39,804 bases of DNA, taken from Caulobacteraceae bacterium. GTDB lineage: Bacteria > Pseudomonadota > Alphaproteobacteria > Caulobacterales > Caulobacteraceae. A model generated the notes under the pieces. The model worked only from the letters and a program-made list of their open reading frames with translations. It was not told where the DNA came from and searched no databases. The DNA is taken from positions 1 through 39,804 of the forward strand of contig PLRV01000088.1 in NCBI GenBank assembly GCA_003164925.1, read 5' to 3'. Below are positions 33,342 to 39,804 of the stretch, piece by piece (the stretch's first letter is position 1; every line of letters begins with the position of its first letter). The position numbers were made by a program, and so were the translations under genes.

Positions 33342-33369
33342 CTTGAACACCGCGAAGACCTACCCAAAT
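33342..33369 (+). promoter_or_regulatory. Probable RpoH (heat-shock) promoter of hsp20
   Basis: CTTGAA (33342-33347), a 16-base spacer and CCAAAT (33364-33369) fit the alphaproteobacterial RpoH pattern of CTTGAA and CCANAT. It points to hsp20 and would give a leader of about 95 bases that ends in the thermometer-like hairpin. Confidence 0.55.
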
Positions 33370-33442
33370 TTTGGACGAAGGCGCCGATAGAGGGCCTTCC
33401 GGGCGGGCGCGGCGAAGGTGCGCCCGGCTCGTCGGAACACAA

Positions 33443-33463
33443 CCTTGCTTATGCGAAGAAGGA
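33443..33463 (+). promoter_or_regulatory. ROSE-like RNA thermometer over the hsp20 ribosome site
   Basis: CCTTGCTT (33443-33450) pairs with AAGAAGG (33456-33462) around the loop ATGCG, leaving G33447 bulged opposite the Shine-Dalgarno. This is the hallmark of ROSE elements, in which a TTGCT strand masks the ribosome site and melts on heating. A GC-rich hairpin (GGGCGC/GCGCCC arms, ~33401-33427) lies upstream, matching the multi-hairpin layout of ROSE leaders of hsp20 genes. Confidence 0.65.
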
Positions 33464-33470
33464 TGTCGTC

Positions 33471-33926
33471 ATGCGAACCATCGATTTGTCCCCCCTTTAC
33501 CGTTCCGCCGTCGGCTTCGACCGATTGGCCTCCCTGCTGGAAACGGCCGCCGGCGCCGACGCGGCTTCTGGCTATCCGCCCTACAACATCGAAACCGTGG
33601 GCGAAAACGCCTATCGCATCGAGATCGCGGTCGCGGGATTCCGGCCGGAGGAGCTTAGCCTTGAGGTTCGCGAAAACCTGCTGACCGTGCAGGGCCATAA
33701 GGCTCAGGCTGAAGACCCTCGGCGGTTCCTGCACCGCGGACTGGCCGAGCGCAACTTCGAGCGACGTTTCCAATTGGCTGACCATGTGGAGGTGACCGAT
33801 GCCCAGCTCGCCGACGGCCTGCTGGTGATTTCCCTCAAGCGCGAGATTCCGGAGGTGCTGAAGCCGCGCAAGATCGAGATCAAGTCCAGCGCGAACGGTC
33901 AGCTGATCCGGGACAAGGCTGCTTAG
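33471..33926 (+). CDS. hsp20: Small heat shock protein, Hsp20 family
   Basis: The 151-residue ATP-independent chaperone prevents aggregation of unfolded proteins in the cytoplasm. The N-terminus (IDLSPLYRSAVGFDRLASLL) and the alpha-crystallin domain (YNIETVGENAYRIEIAVAGFRPEELSLEVRENLLTVQGHK, then FLHRGLAERNFERRFQLADHVEVTDAQLADGLLVISLKREIPE) are typical of the rhizobial/Caulobacter IbpA-like class. AAGAAGGA is the ribosome site and is predicted to be hidden in a hairpin. The TAG stop is also the first three bases of repeat copy 2. Confidence 0.95.
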   Translation: MRTIDLSPLYRSAVGFDRLASLLETAAGADAASGYPPYNIETVGENAYRIEIAVAGFRPEELSLEVRENLLTVQGHKAQAEDPRRFLHRGLAERNFERRFQLADHVEVTDAQLADGLLVISLKREIPEVLKPRKIEIKSSANGQLIRDKAA

Positions 33927-34027
33927 AGCACGATGGGTTTAGGCGGAATCGCCTAAACGCTGAATCGTGCTCTAGATTCAAATATCTAGAGCCGGATTCA
34001 GACTTCGAGAGAAGTCATCCGGCTCTA
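33924..34027 (+). repeat. Two-hairpin intergenic repeat, copy 2
   Basis: Best-kept copy, 104 bp. Hairpin 1: TAGAGCACGAT (33924) pairs perfectly with ATCGTGCTCTA (33964-33974) around an inner stem TTTAGGCG/CGCCTAAA. Hairpin 2: TAGAGCCGGAT (33987) pairs perfectly with ATCCGGCTCTA (34017-34027) around a TCA bulge and GACTTC-GAGA-GAAGTC. The middle, GCTCTAGAT...ATCTAGAGC, is itself a palindrome, so an alternative fold exists. GANTC sites lie at 33946, 33962, 33975 and 33995. Confidence 0.92.
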
Positions 34028-34049
34028 GGCGATCCTGCTCAATCGACGA

Positions 34050-34077
34050 GGGCGGCGTCTCAGCGCCGCCCTTTTTT
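34050..34077 (+). terminator. Rho-independent terminator after hsp20
   Basis: A perfect GGGCGGCG/CGCCGCCC stem with the six-base loop TCTCAG is followed at once by six T residues. It ends transcription from hsp20, beyond the repeat. It lacks a T-run in the other direction, so it does not serve emrB. Confidence 0.9.
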
Positions 34078-34106
34078 CATTGTCGTCAGGACCAAGGATC
34101 GGTCCT

Positions 34107-35663
34107 TCAGTGCGCCGATGGCGGCTTCATGAGCATCTTGGGCTTGGGCGCCAGCCAGATCGCGCTGGCGGACACAATCATCAGGGCCGAAACCACGGTG
34201 AAGATGTGGTTGGTCGACAGCATGACGGCCTGACCTTGGACCAGATTGTCCAGTAGGCTGGCCGCCTGGTTCTGGGCGAGCCCCATCTGGGTTAGGCCGT
34301 TGATCGTATCGCCGGCGCCATTCATCCGTTCCACCAGAGTCTGCCGCGCGGTGGTGGCGTGGTCGTCCCAGGCCGTTGTGGCGATGGAGGTGCCGAAGGC
34401 GCCGGCGGTGGTCCGCACGAAGTTGAGCAGGCCGGCCCCCGAGGCGACTTCCTCGGGCTTGAGCGCGCCCATGGCCAACGACATGAGCGGGATAAAGAAG
34501 AACGGCATGGCCAGACCCTGGGCGAGCTGCGGCCCGATCAACTGACCGTAGGACATGCTCGAGGTGAAGGTGCTGCGCCAGAACATGTCGCCGGCCAGCC
34601 AGAGAATGCCGAAGGTCACCAGGCGGCGCGGATCCACCTTGGTCACCAGGCCCGCGACGATGGGCGCGAAGATCACCGCCAGCACGCCATTGAAACCGGT
34701 TACACAGCCTGCCCAGCTGGCCGTGTAGCCCATGTCCAACTGCAGCCAGAGGGGGATGATTACCAGCGATGCATACATGCCGGCGAACGCCAGGGTCATG
34801 GCGAAGCAGGCGGCTGTGAAGCCTCGGTAGCGGAAGATGCGCAGGTCCACGATCGGGTGCTCTTCTGTAAGCTCCCAGATCAGGAAAGCGATGAATCCCA
34901 CCACGGCGACCACCAGAAGGCCGACGATGACCCAGGAAGAGAACCAATCCAGCTCCTTGCCCTTGTCGAGCATGATCTGCAGGGCGCCGACCCATAGGAT
35001 CAGCAGCCCCAGCCCCACGAAGTCCACCGGCAGCTTCCTGAGCACGTCCACGCGCGGCAGGGCGCGCAGGGCCAGAATCACCAGCCCGAACGCGACCGGC
35101 ACATTGATGAAGAACACCCAGGACCAGCCCAAATTATCCGAAATCGCCCCGCCCAGCACCGGGCCGGCGATGGGCGCCACCACGGTGGTCATGGCCCAGA
35201 TGCCCATGGTCTGGCCCCGCAGCTCCGGCGGCGAGAACCGCTGCAGCAGGGTCTGGGACATGGGCAGCAAGGGGCCGCCCGAGAGGCCCTGCATCACCCG
35301 GAAGAACACCAGGGCGCCCAGAGAGGGCGACAGGCCGCACATCATGGAAAAGAAGCCGAAGGCGCCGATAGCGATGATGAACACCCGGACCGCCCCGAAG
35401 CGACTCGCCAACCACCCGGTGAGCGGCACAGTGATGGCCTCGGCCACCGCATAGGAGGTGATCACCCAGGTGCCTTCCTGGGACGAAACCGCCAGGCCTC
35501 CGGCTATGTTGGGCACCGAGACGTTGGCGATGGTCATGTCCAGCACCGCCATGAAGTTGGCGGCGGCCAGGGCGAAGACCGCCAGGACCAGGGCGGAGCC
35601 GCGAAGAATGGTTTCGGGTGGCGGGCTGGAGGCCGCGGACGCGGCGCTGGAAGCGTCGGCCAT
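34107..35663 (-). CDS. emrB: MFS drug efflux permease, EmrB/DHA2 type
   Basis: The inner-membrane pump of a tripartite efflux system, driven by protons. The 518 residues show about 14 membrane helices, with ANFMAVLDMTIANVSVPNIAGGL (DHA2 motif D1 region), WVITSYAVAEAITVPLTGWLASRFG, and the antiporter motif GPVLGGAISDNLGWSWVFFINVP. GGAGG five bases before the ATG at 35663 sets the start, one base after the emrA stop. Third gene of the nodT-emrA-emrB operon. Confidence 0.94.
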   Translation of the reverse strand: MADASSAASAASSPPPETILRGSALVLAVFALAAANFMAVLDMTIANVSVPNIAGGLAVSSQEGTWVITSYAVAEAITVPLTGWLASRFGAVRVFIIAIGAFGFFSMMCGLSPSLGALVFFRVMQGLSGGPLLPMSQTLLQRFSPPELRGQTMGIWAMTTVVAPIAGPVLGGAISDNLGWSWVFFINVPVAFGLVILALRALPRVDVLRKLPVDFVGLGLLILWVGALQIMLDKGKELDWFSSWVIVGLLVVAVVGFIAFLIWELTEEHPIVDLRIFRYRGFTAACFAMTLAFAGMYASLVIIPLWLQLDMGYTASWAGCVTGFNGVLAVIFAPIVAGLVTKVDPRRLVTFGILWLAGDMFWRSTFTSSMSYGQLIGPQLAQGLAMPFFFIPLMSLAMGALKPEEVASGAGLLNFVRTTAGAFGTSIATTAWDDHATTARQTLVERMNGAGDTINGLTQMGLAQNQAASLLDNLVQGQAVMLSTNHIFTVVSALMIVSASAIWLAPKPKMLMKPPSAH

Positions 35664-35664
35664 G

Positions 35665-36840
35665 TCAGCCTCCGTGACTGGGCTCGCCGGATTTGGCGAC
35701 ATCGATCGTCGCCGCCATGGACAGGCCCAAACGCAGCGGGTGCTCCGCCAGTTCGTTGGGATCGAGGCGCACGCGCACCGGCAGGCGCTGCACCACCTTG
35801 ATCCAATTGCCCGTCGCGTTCTGGGCTGGGATCAGGGAGAAAGCCGATCCGGTGCCGCCCGACACGCCGACCACCACCCCGTGATAGACGACCCGGCCGC
35901 CGTAAAGATCGGACTTCAGCGTGACCGGCTGACCCGGCCGCACCCGGCGCAGCTGGCTTTCCTTGAAGTTGGCGTCCACAAAGGCCTGGGTTACCGGAAC
36001 AATGCTCATCAAGGTGACGCCCACCCCAACGCGCTGTCCGACCTCGACCTGCTTCTTGGAAACGACGCCGTCGAGCGGCGCACGGATCACCGTGCGCTCC
36101 AGATCCAGCTTGGCGGCGTCGCGCGCGGCGCGGGCCGCGGCCACCTGCGGGTTGGACTCCACCGCGCCCTGCACCAGGATTTGTTGGGCCTGGAACTGGC
36201 CTTCGGCGGCCTTGCGAGCGGCGGCGGCCTGGGCGGCGGCGGCCTGGGCGGCGGCGAGATTGGCTTTGGCGTTGTCGTAGGCGCTCTTGGCCGCGCTCAG
36301 CTCATCGCCTGAAACGGCGCCGGAGTCGGCCAGACCCGCCCGACGGTCATAGTCGAGCTTGGCCTTGGCTAGATCGGCCGTCCCGGCGTCGATCTGAGCC
36401 TGGGCTCGCGCCAGATCGGCGCCCCGCGCCGTCACCTGGGCCGACAGGGAATCGGCTGTGGCGGCCTCGCCGTTGATCTGGCGCGCCGTCGCCTCGTAGT
36501 CGGCCTCGGCCTTTTGATAGGCAAACGTCGCATCGGCGGGGTCCAGCTCAACCAGCACGTCGCCGGCTTTAACCTGGTCGGTCTCATGCACGTGGACGGC
36601 CTTGACCGCCCCACCCACCAGCGGCGTCACCTGAGCCACCTCGGCGCCGACATAGGCGTCGTCCGTGGTGACATAATGCGAGGCCACCAGCAGCCACCAG
36701 AGCCCGAACAGAACCAAGATCACCGCGCCGGCTGCGCCCAACATGGCGAACATCCGCTGACGCTGCTGCGCGCGATGCTCGTTAGTCCCCGCGGGGGCAG
36801 CCGCAGCCTGGGCGGAAGGACCAGATTGATCGTCAGCCAT
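35665..36840 (-). CDS. emrA: Membrane fusion protein, EmrA/HlyD family
   Basis: The periplasmic adaptor that links the permease to the outer membrane channel. The 391-residue protein has one N-terminal membrane helix (~31-53), the lipoyl half-motif VGGAVKAVHVHETDQVKAGDVLVELDP, a long Ala-rich coiled coil (~105-215) and IRAPLDGVVSKKQVEVGQRVGVG, the second lipoyl part. QAFVDANFKESQLRRVRPGQPV is typical of EmrA. AAGGA seven bases before the ATG at 36840 sets the start. Confidence 0.94.
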   Translation of the reverse strand: MADDQSGPSAQAAAAPAGTNEHRAQQRQRMFAMLGAAGAVILVLFGLWWLLVASHYVTTDDAYVGAEVAQVTPLVGGAVKAVHVHETDQVKAGDVLVELDPADATFAYQKAEADYEATARQINGEAATADSLSAQVTARGADLARAQAQIDAGTADLAKAKLDYDRRAGLADSGAVSGDELSAAKSAYDNAKANLAAAQAAAAQAAAARKAAEGQFQAQQILVQGAVESNPQVAAARAARDAAKLDLERTVIRAPLDGVVSKKQVEVGQRVGVGVTLMSIVPVTQAFVDANFKESQLRRVRPGQPVTLKSDLYGGRVVYHGVVVGVSGGTGSAFSLIPAQNATGNWIKVVQRLPVRVRLDPNELAEHPLRLGLSMAATIDVAKSGEPSHGG

Positions 36841-36850
36841 CGGGAAGTCC

Positions 36851-38326
36851 TTAGGGGTTCGAATAATGCGCCGCGGCGGTTTCATCAAAACCGCCCCCCA
36901 GCGCTTGGATGAGGGTGACGTCCGCGCCAATAGCCTGGGCTTTCAGATCGTCGAGCTGGCGGCGGGCGGCGAGCAGGGTGTCTTCCACAGTCAGGACCAT
37001 CAGGTAGGTCGTCAAACCCGCCTTGTAACGCAAGGTTGCCAGATTGTAGGCGTCCTGACTGGCCGCCAGGGCGAGTTGGGCGTGATCGATGCTCGCCTGG
37101 ACGCCTTCTCGCACGGTGACGGCGTTGCTGACCTCTTGCAGCGCCCGCACCACGGCCTTGTCATAGCTGGCCACGGCCGCTTCGTATTCGCCGCGGGCGT
37201 TGCGCGCCGCGCCCGCCAACTTTCCGCCATCGAATAAGGGCAGGGTCACAGCCGGGCCGACCTGCATCAGTTCGGCGCCATGGCTGAAGAATTCCCCGGG
37301 CGTCATGGACAGAGCCAGGCCTGAGGCCACCAAATTGATGTTGGGATAGAAGTCCGCCCGCGCCACCTTCTCACGTTGGGCGGCGGCCTCCACGCGCAGT
37401 CGGGCCGCGGCGATGTCGGGACGACGCCCGATCAGATCGGCCGCGAGATGCGGCGGCAGGCCGATCGGCGTGGTTTTCAGCCCGGTGTCCGGCCTCAGAT
37501 CGAGAAAGGCGTCGGGCCCCACGCCCACCACCGCCGCCAGGGCGTATTTGGCTTGCAGCACCGCGCCCGCCGCCTCGATCATATCCACCCGGCTGGACTC
37601 GTGCAGGGCGTTCGACTGGCTATACTCGGCCCGGGTCTCCAGGCCATTCCTTTGTCGATCCGCGACCAGGGCGCGGCTGTTCTCGCGCAGTCGCGTGGCT
37701 TCGGCAGCCGCGGCCTCGTCTGTTTCAGCCGTGATCAGCTTGGCGTAGGCCGAAGCGACGGCGGCCGAAAGCTCGAGCCGCGCTTCGTCCAGTTCGAACT
37801 GGGCCGCCTTGGCGTCAGAGCTTGCGGCAGCCACCGCCGCGCGGTTCCGGCCGAAAAAATCCAGCTCATAGCTGACGTTGGCGCTCAGCTGGGTGATGGG
37901 CTGGGCGGCGGAGGGAAAGGACTGTTTGAGCGACTCCGAGACACCCGGCAAGTTCACATGAGCCCCGGTCTCCTCGATCGATCCCTTGGCCGAGAGGCTG
38001 GGAAACAGGCCGGCGCGGACCGTCTCCTGGGCGCCTTGGGCCTGAACCAGTCGCGCCTGCACCGCCTTCAGGTCGGGAGAGGTCTTGAGCGCGCGGTCGA
38101 TCAGCCCGTTCAGAACGGGATCGTTATAAGCGGTCCACCAGCCCTCCGCAGGCCAGTCTGTTTGGGCTTTGGAGAACGTCCTGGCGGCCGCGTAGTCGGG
38201 TGCGGGCCGAATGTTCGAGGCGGGCCCCAGATCCGGCGCGCACCCGGCCAAGGCGCACAGCCCAAGGCCGACAACCGTCGACAGCACCGAATGCGGCATT
38301 TGGGCTAACGCCAAACGGAAGGGCAT
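36851..38326 (-). CDS. nodT: Outer membrane efflux lipoprotein, NodT/OprM family
   Basis: The outer-membrane channel of the efflux system. The 491-residue protein has a lipoprotein signal with lipobox LAGC (Cys29), then two OEP repeats. Typical segments are WWTAYNDPVLNGLIDRALKTSPDL, LRENSRALVADRQRNGLETRAEYSQSNALHES, and GLPPHLAADLIGRRPDIAAARLRVEAAAQREKVARADFYPNINL. It is the first gene of the operon, 10 bases ahead of emrA, and faces the divergent TetR gene. Confidence 0.94.
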   Translation of the reverse strand: MPFRLALAQMPHSVLSTVVGLGLCALAGCAPDLGPASNIRPAPDYAAARTFSKAQTDWPAEGWWTAYNDPVLNGLIDRALKTSPDLKAVQARLVQAQGAQETVRAGLFPSLSAKGSIEETGAHVNLPGVSESLKQSFPSAAQPITQLSANVSYELDFFGRNRAAVAAASSDAKAAQFELDEARLELSAAVASAYAKLITAETDEAAAAEATRLRENSRALVADRQRNGLETRAEYSQSNALHESSRVDMIEAAGAVLQAKYALAAVVGVGPDAFLDLRPDTGLKTTPIGLPPHLAADLIGRRPDIAAARLRVEAAAQREKVARADFYPNINLVASGLALSMTPGEFFSHGAELMQVGPAVTLPLFDGGKLAGAARNARGEYEAAVASYDKAVVRALQEVSNAVTVREGVQASIDHAQLALAASQDAYNLATLRYKAGLTTYLMVLTVEDTLLAARRQLDDLKAQAIGADVTLIQALGGGFDETAAAHYSNP

Positions 38327-38351
38327 GACGAACCTGATAGACTTGATAATG

Positions 38352-38366
38352 ACCGTACTGTACGGT
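38352..38366. promoter_or_regulatory. Probable TetR operator of efflux operon
   Basis: ACCGTACTGTACGGT is a perfect inverted repeat of 7-bp arms around one T, in the 113-base gap between nodT and tetR. It lies 26 bases from the nodT start codon and beside TTGATA, a possible -35 in the tetR direction, so a bound repressor could block one or both promoters. Assignment to the neighbouring TetR is inferred from position. Confidence 0.65.
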
Positions 38367-38439
38367 TGGCGCGGTTAGGTTGTCTCCGCTGCGGCGCAAG
38401 CTGTCAAGACGGAACGAGAACAGGAAAGGCCGAAAAGGC

Positions 38440-39057
38440 ATGAACGCCCCTGCAAAGCCCTGCCGGGACGGCCGACGGGAAGGCATTATCGCCATAGCCC
38501 GGGAAGTGTTCATGGCGGAGGGTTACGCCGCCGCCTCCATGTCTTCGATCGCGGCCCGCGTGGGCGGTTCCAAAGGCACTTTATACAACTACTTCCGATC
38601 CAAGGCCGAACTGTTCGCAGCCGTGATCCAAGACGACTGCGCCAAAAGCCAAGCCGAACTGTTCGACCTGGAGACCGCCAACGGCGACGTGGAAAAACTG
38701 TTGCTCAATCTAGGCAAGCGGTTCCTCCCCCTGATGCTGTCGGATCAGGTCATTGCCGTGCATCGCATCGTGGTGGCGGAGTCGGCGCGCTTTCCTGAGG
38801 TCGGCGAGGCGCATTTCAAGGCTGGCCCCAAGGAAGGTAAGGAGAGGCTCACCGCCTTGCTCGCGCGGGCCATGGCCGAGGGCAAGCTTAAGCAGGCGGA
38901 CGCCGGACGGGCCGCCGAGCAGTGCATCGAATTGATGCTGGCCGGCCTCTATCGCCGGCGCCTGTGGAACATGGGTCCGATCCCCACCGCGACTGAGATG
39001 GACGCCAACGTAGAGGCCGGCGTCGCTGTATTCATGGCCGCCTACCGCCCGGACTGA
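38440..39057 (+). CDS. TetR/AcrR-family transcriptional regulator
   Basis: The 205-residue protein has the TetR N-terminal DNA-binding domain: IIAIAREVFMAEGYAAASMSSIAARVGGSKGTLYNYFRSKAELFAAVI, with the helix-turn-helix about residues 30-55. The C-terminal part is the ligand and dimer domain, with IAVHRIVVAESARFPEVGEAHFKAGPK of the AcrR-type. Placed divergently from nodT-emrA-emrB, it is the likely repressor. AAGG lies close to the ATG at 38440; an upstream in-frame TTG is not preferred. Confidence 0.93.
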   Translation: MNAPAKPCRDGRREGIIAIAREVFMAEGYAAASMSSIAARVGGSKGTLYNYFRSKAELFAAVIQDDCAKSQAELFDLETANGDVEKLLLNLGKRFLPLMLSDQVIAVHRIVVAESARFPEVGEAHFKAGPKEGKERLTALLARAMAEGKLKQADAGRAAEQCIELMLAGLYRRRLWNMGPIPTATEMDANVEAGVAVFMAAYRPD

Positions 39058-39100
39058 GCGCCCAGAACTTGGCCTTTATGCTGCAATGCGGTGTATTTGT

Positions 39101-39140
39101 GCGCTGCAGCGCTTGTAGGGCGGGAGCCCCCTGCTAGATT
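39101..39140 (+). promoter_or_regulatory. Probable promoter with adjacent palindrome upstream of sleB-like gene
   Basis: The perfect 12-bp palindrome GCGCTGCAGCGC (39101-39112) abuts a possible -35 TTGTAG (39113-39118); a 16-base spacer and -10 TAGATT (39135-39140) follow. This would give a ~60-base leader to the gene at 39206. The palindrome could be an activator or repressor site. Confidence 0.35.
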
Positions 39141-39205
39141 GATCCGTGTTCAGCGACCCTTCGCGACCCTTTAGGTCGTCTGGTCGTGGCTAGCGAGCGG
39201 CGCTC

Positions 39206-39804
39206 ATGAATCCTTCCACTTGGCTGAAAACGCGATTGGGCCGCGTGGCGGCGGCAGCCGGCGGCGGCGTGGCCATATTGGCCGGCGGCGCGCTGATGGC
39301 GGTGGTCTCCACTGCGCCTTCCGACGCCGCCATCGAACGACGCCGCGCCTTCCTGATCGCCGAGCAGGCCCGGGGCGACTTTTCCGAAGCCCGACTGAAG
39401 ACCATCCTCGGCCATATGCATCCTGGCGACGCCGCCATGGCGGCGCGCTACGACCCGGCGCTCCTCCAAGCCGCGTCGCCGGTAATACCTGCCCGCAAGC
39501 TCGACCAGGACATGCTGCGGCTATTGCCCGACCTCAGCTTGCAGCAGGCCGCTGCGGTCAACGCCGGTTTCGCCCTTTCGGACGCGCCTAATCCTCCCGC
39601 GCGTCCCTTCTCTCTGAAAGGCGCCAGCGCCCAGGACCGCCAGCGCGCCGCGGACTGCATGAGCCAGGCGATCTATTACGAAGCTGGCTTTGAGCCGCTG
39701 GAAGGCGCCCAGGCGGTGGCCCAGGTGATTATCAACCGCGTCCGTCATCCCGCCTTCCCCAAGACCATCTGCGGCGTCGTGTTCGAAGGCTCGACCCAAA
39801 AGAC
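39206..39804 (+). CDS. Cell wall hydrolase, SleB-like (partial, C-terminus beyond window)
   Basis: The first 199 residues are visible. An N-terminal membrane anchor or signal (~15-35) precedes a periplasmic region of ~110 residues and the start of a Hydrolase_2/SleB domain: DCMSQAIYYEAGFEPLEGAQAVAQVIINRVRHPAFPKTICGVVFEGST. The YYEA Glu is the likely catalytic residue. Such enzymes cleave peptidoglycan; in Caulobacterales several homologues act in cell wall remodelling. The frame is open to the end of the window. Confidence 0.9.
   Translation, partial: MNPSTWLKTRLGRVAAAAGGGVAILAGGALMAVVSTAPSDAAIERRRAFLIAEQARGDFSEARLKTILGHMHPGDAAMAARYDPALLQAASPVIPARKLDQDMLRLLPDLSLQQAAAVNAGFALSDAPNPPARPFSLKGASAQDRQRAADCMSQAIYYEAGFEPLEGAQAVAQVIINRVRHPAFPKTICGVVFEGSTQK

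Noticed and set aside
36183-36260. Repeated GCGGCGGCCTGGGC units as a DNA repeat
   Set aside because: They code for the Ala/Gln-rich coiled coil of EmrA and are explained by the protein.

Overview
The window is high-GC and densely coded, with alphaproteobacterial gene content and gene order: ctaC-ctaD, tldD, rsmE-gshA, ubiA, DUF4170, msbA/DUF374/waaA/lpxK, purD, xseA and DUF2093. Together with a CtpA-like phosphatase gene beside the lipid A genes and intergenic repeats rich in GANTC (the CcrM methylation site), this points to the Caulobacterales, probably Caulobacter or Phenylobacterium. It looks like ordinary chromosome; I see no prophage, insertion sequence, CRISPR array, tRNA or rRNA.

Layout. 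1-3377: cytochrome c oxidase subunits I (cut by the window edge) and II on the minus strand, divergent from tldD. 3383-5431: a mazEF toxin-antitoxin pair with a paired palindromic operator, an M48 membrane protease and a YccF protein, all minus. 5520-8420: DUF4112, an OPT-family transporter and DUF427. 8428-12878: gshA, rsmE, PPK2, a small lipoprotein and ubiA. 12885-17161: an NAD(P)-binding epimerase-like gene, ubiD, tldE and DUF4170. 17173-18745: a 104-bp two-hairpin repeat, a tightly packed four-gene operon of small unknown proteins, an AT-rich island and a 38-residue Lys/Gln-rich peptide gene. 18755-24306: lipid A region with a tyrosine-phosphatase-like gene divergent from the overlapping set msbA, DUF374 acyltransferase, waaA, lpxK. 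24569-28163: an AT-rich Coa1-like gene, purD, xseA, DUF2093. 28258-31094: a single-domain response regulator, an LpxL-like acyltransferase, an XRE regulator and hisN. 31075-33237: a minus-strand operon of a lipoprotein methyltransferase-like protein, an SCP2 protein and an alpha/beta hydrolase. 33342-34077: hsp20 with a likely RpoH promoter, a ROSE-like RNA thermometer and a terminator. 34107-39057: a nodT-emrA-emrB tripartite efflux operon divergent from its probable TetR repressor. 39206-end: a SleB-like cell wall hydrolase, cut by the window edge.

Working together. Several genes serve the envelope: lipid A flipping, Kdo addition, 4'-phosphorylation, late acylation and probably dephosphorylation, plus efflux and wall hydrolysis. 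UbiA and UbiD feed ubiquinone to the respiratory chain that ends in the ctaC/ctaD oxidase. TldD and TldE, coded 12 kb apart, form one protease.

Most unusual signals: (1) a two-hairpin repeat present in two nearly identical copies and one diverged copy, each between the 3' ends of convergent genes, with its terminal TAG serving as the stop codon of the adjacent gene in two cases; (2) the four-gene small-protein operon whose first product resembles a lone sigma-factor region 2; (3) the AT-rich island with a complete-looking promoter, a perfect AGGAGG and an 18-codon ORF; (4) a ROSE-like thermometer over the hsp20 ribosome binding site.
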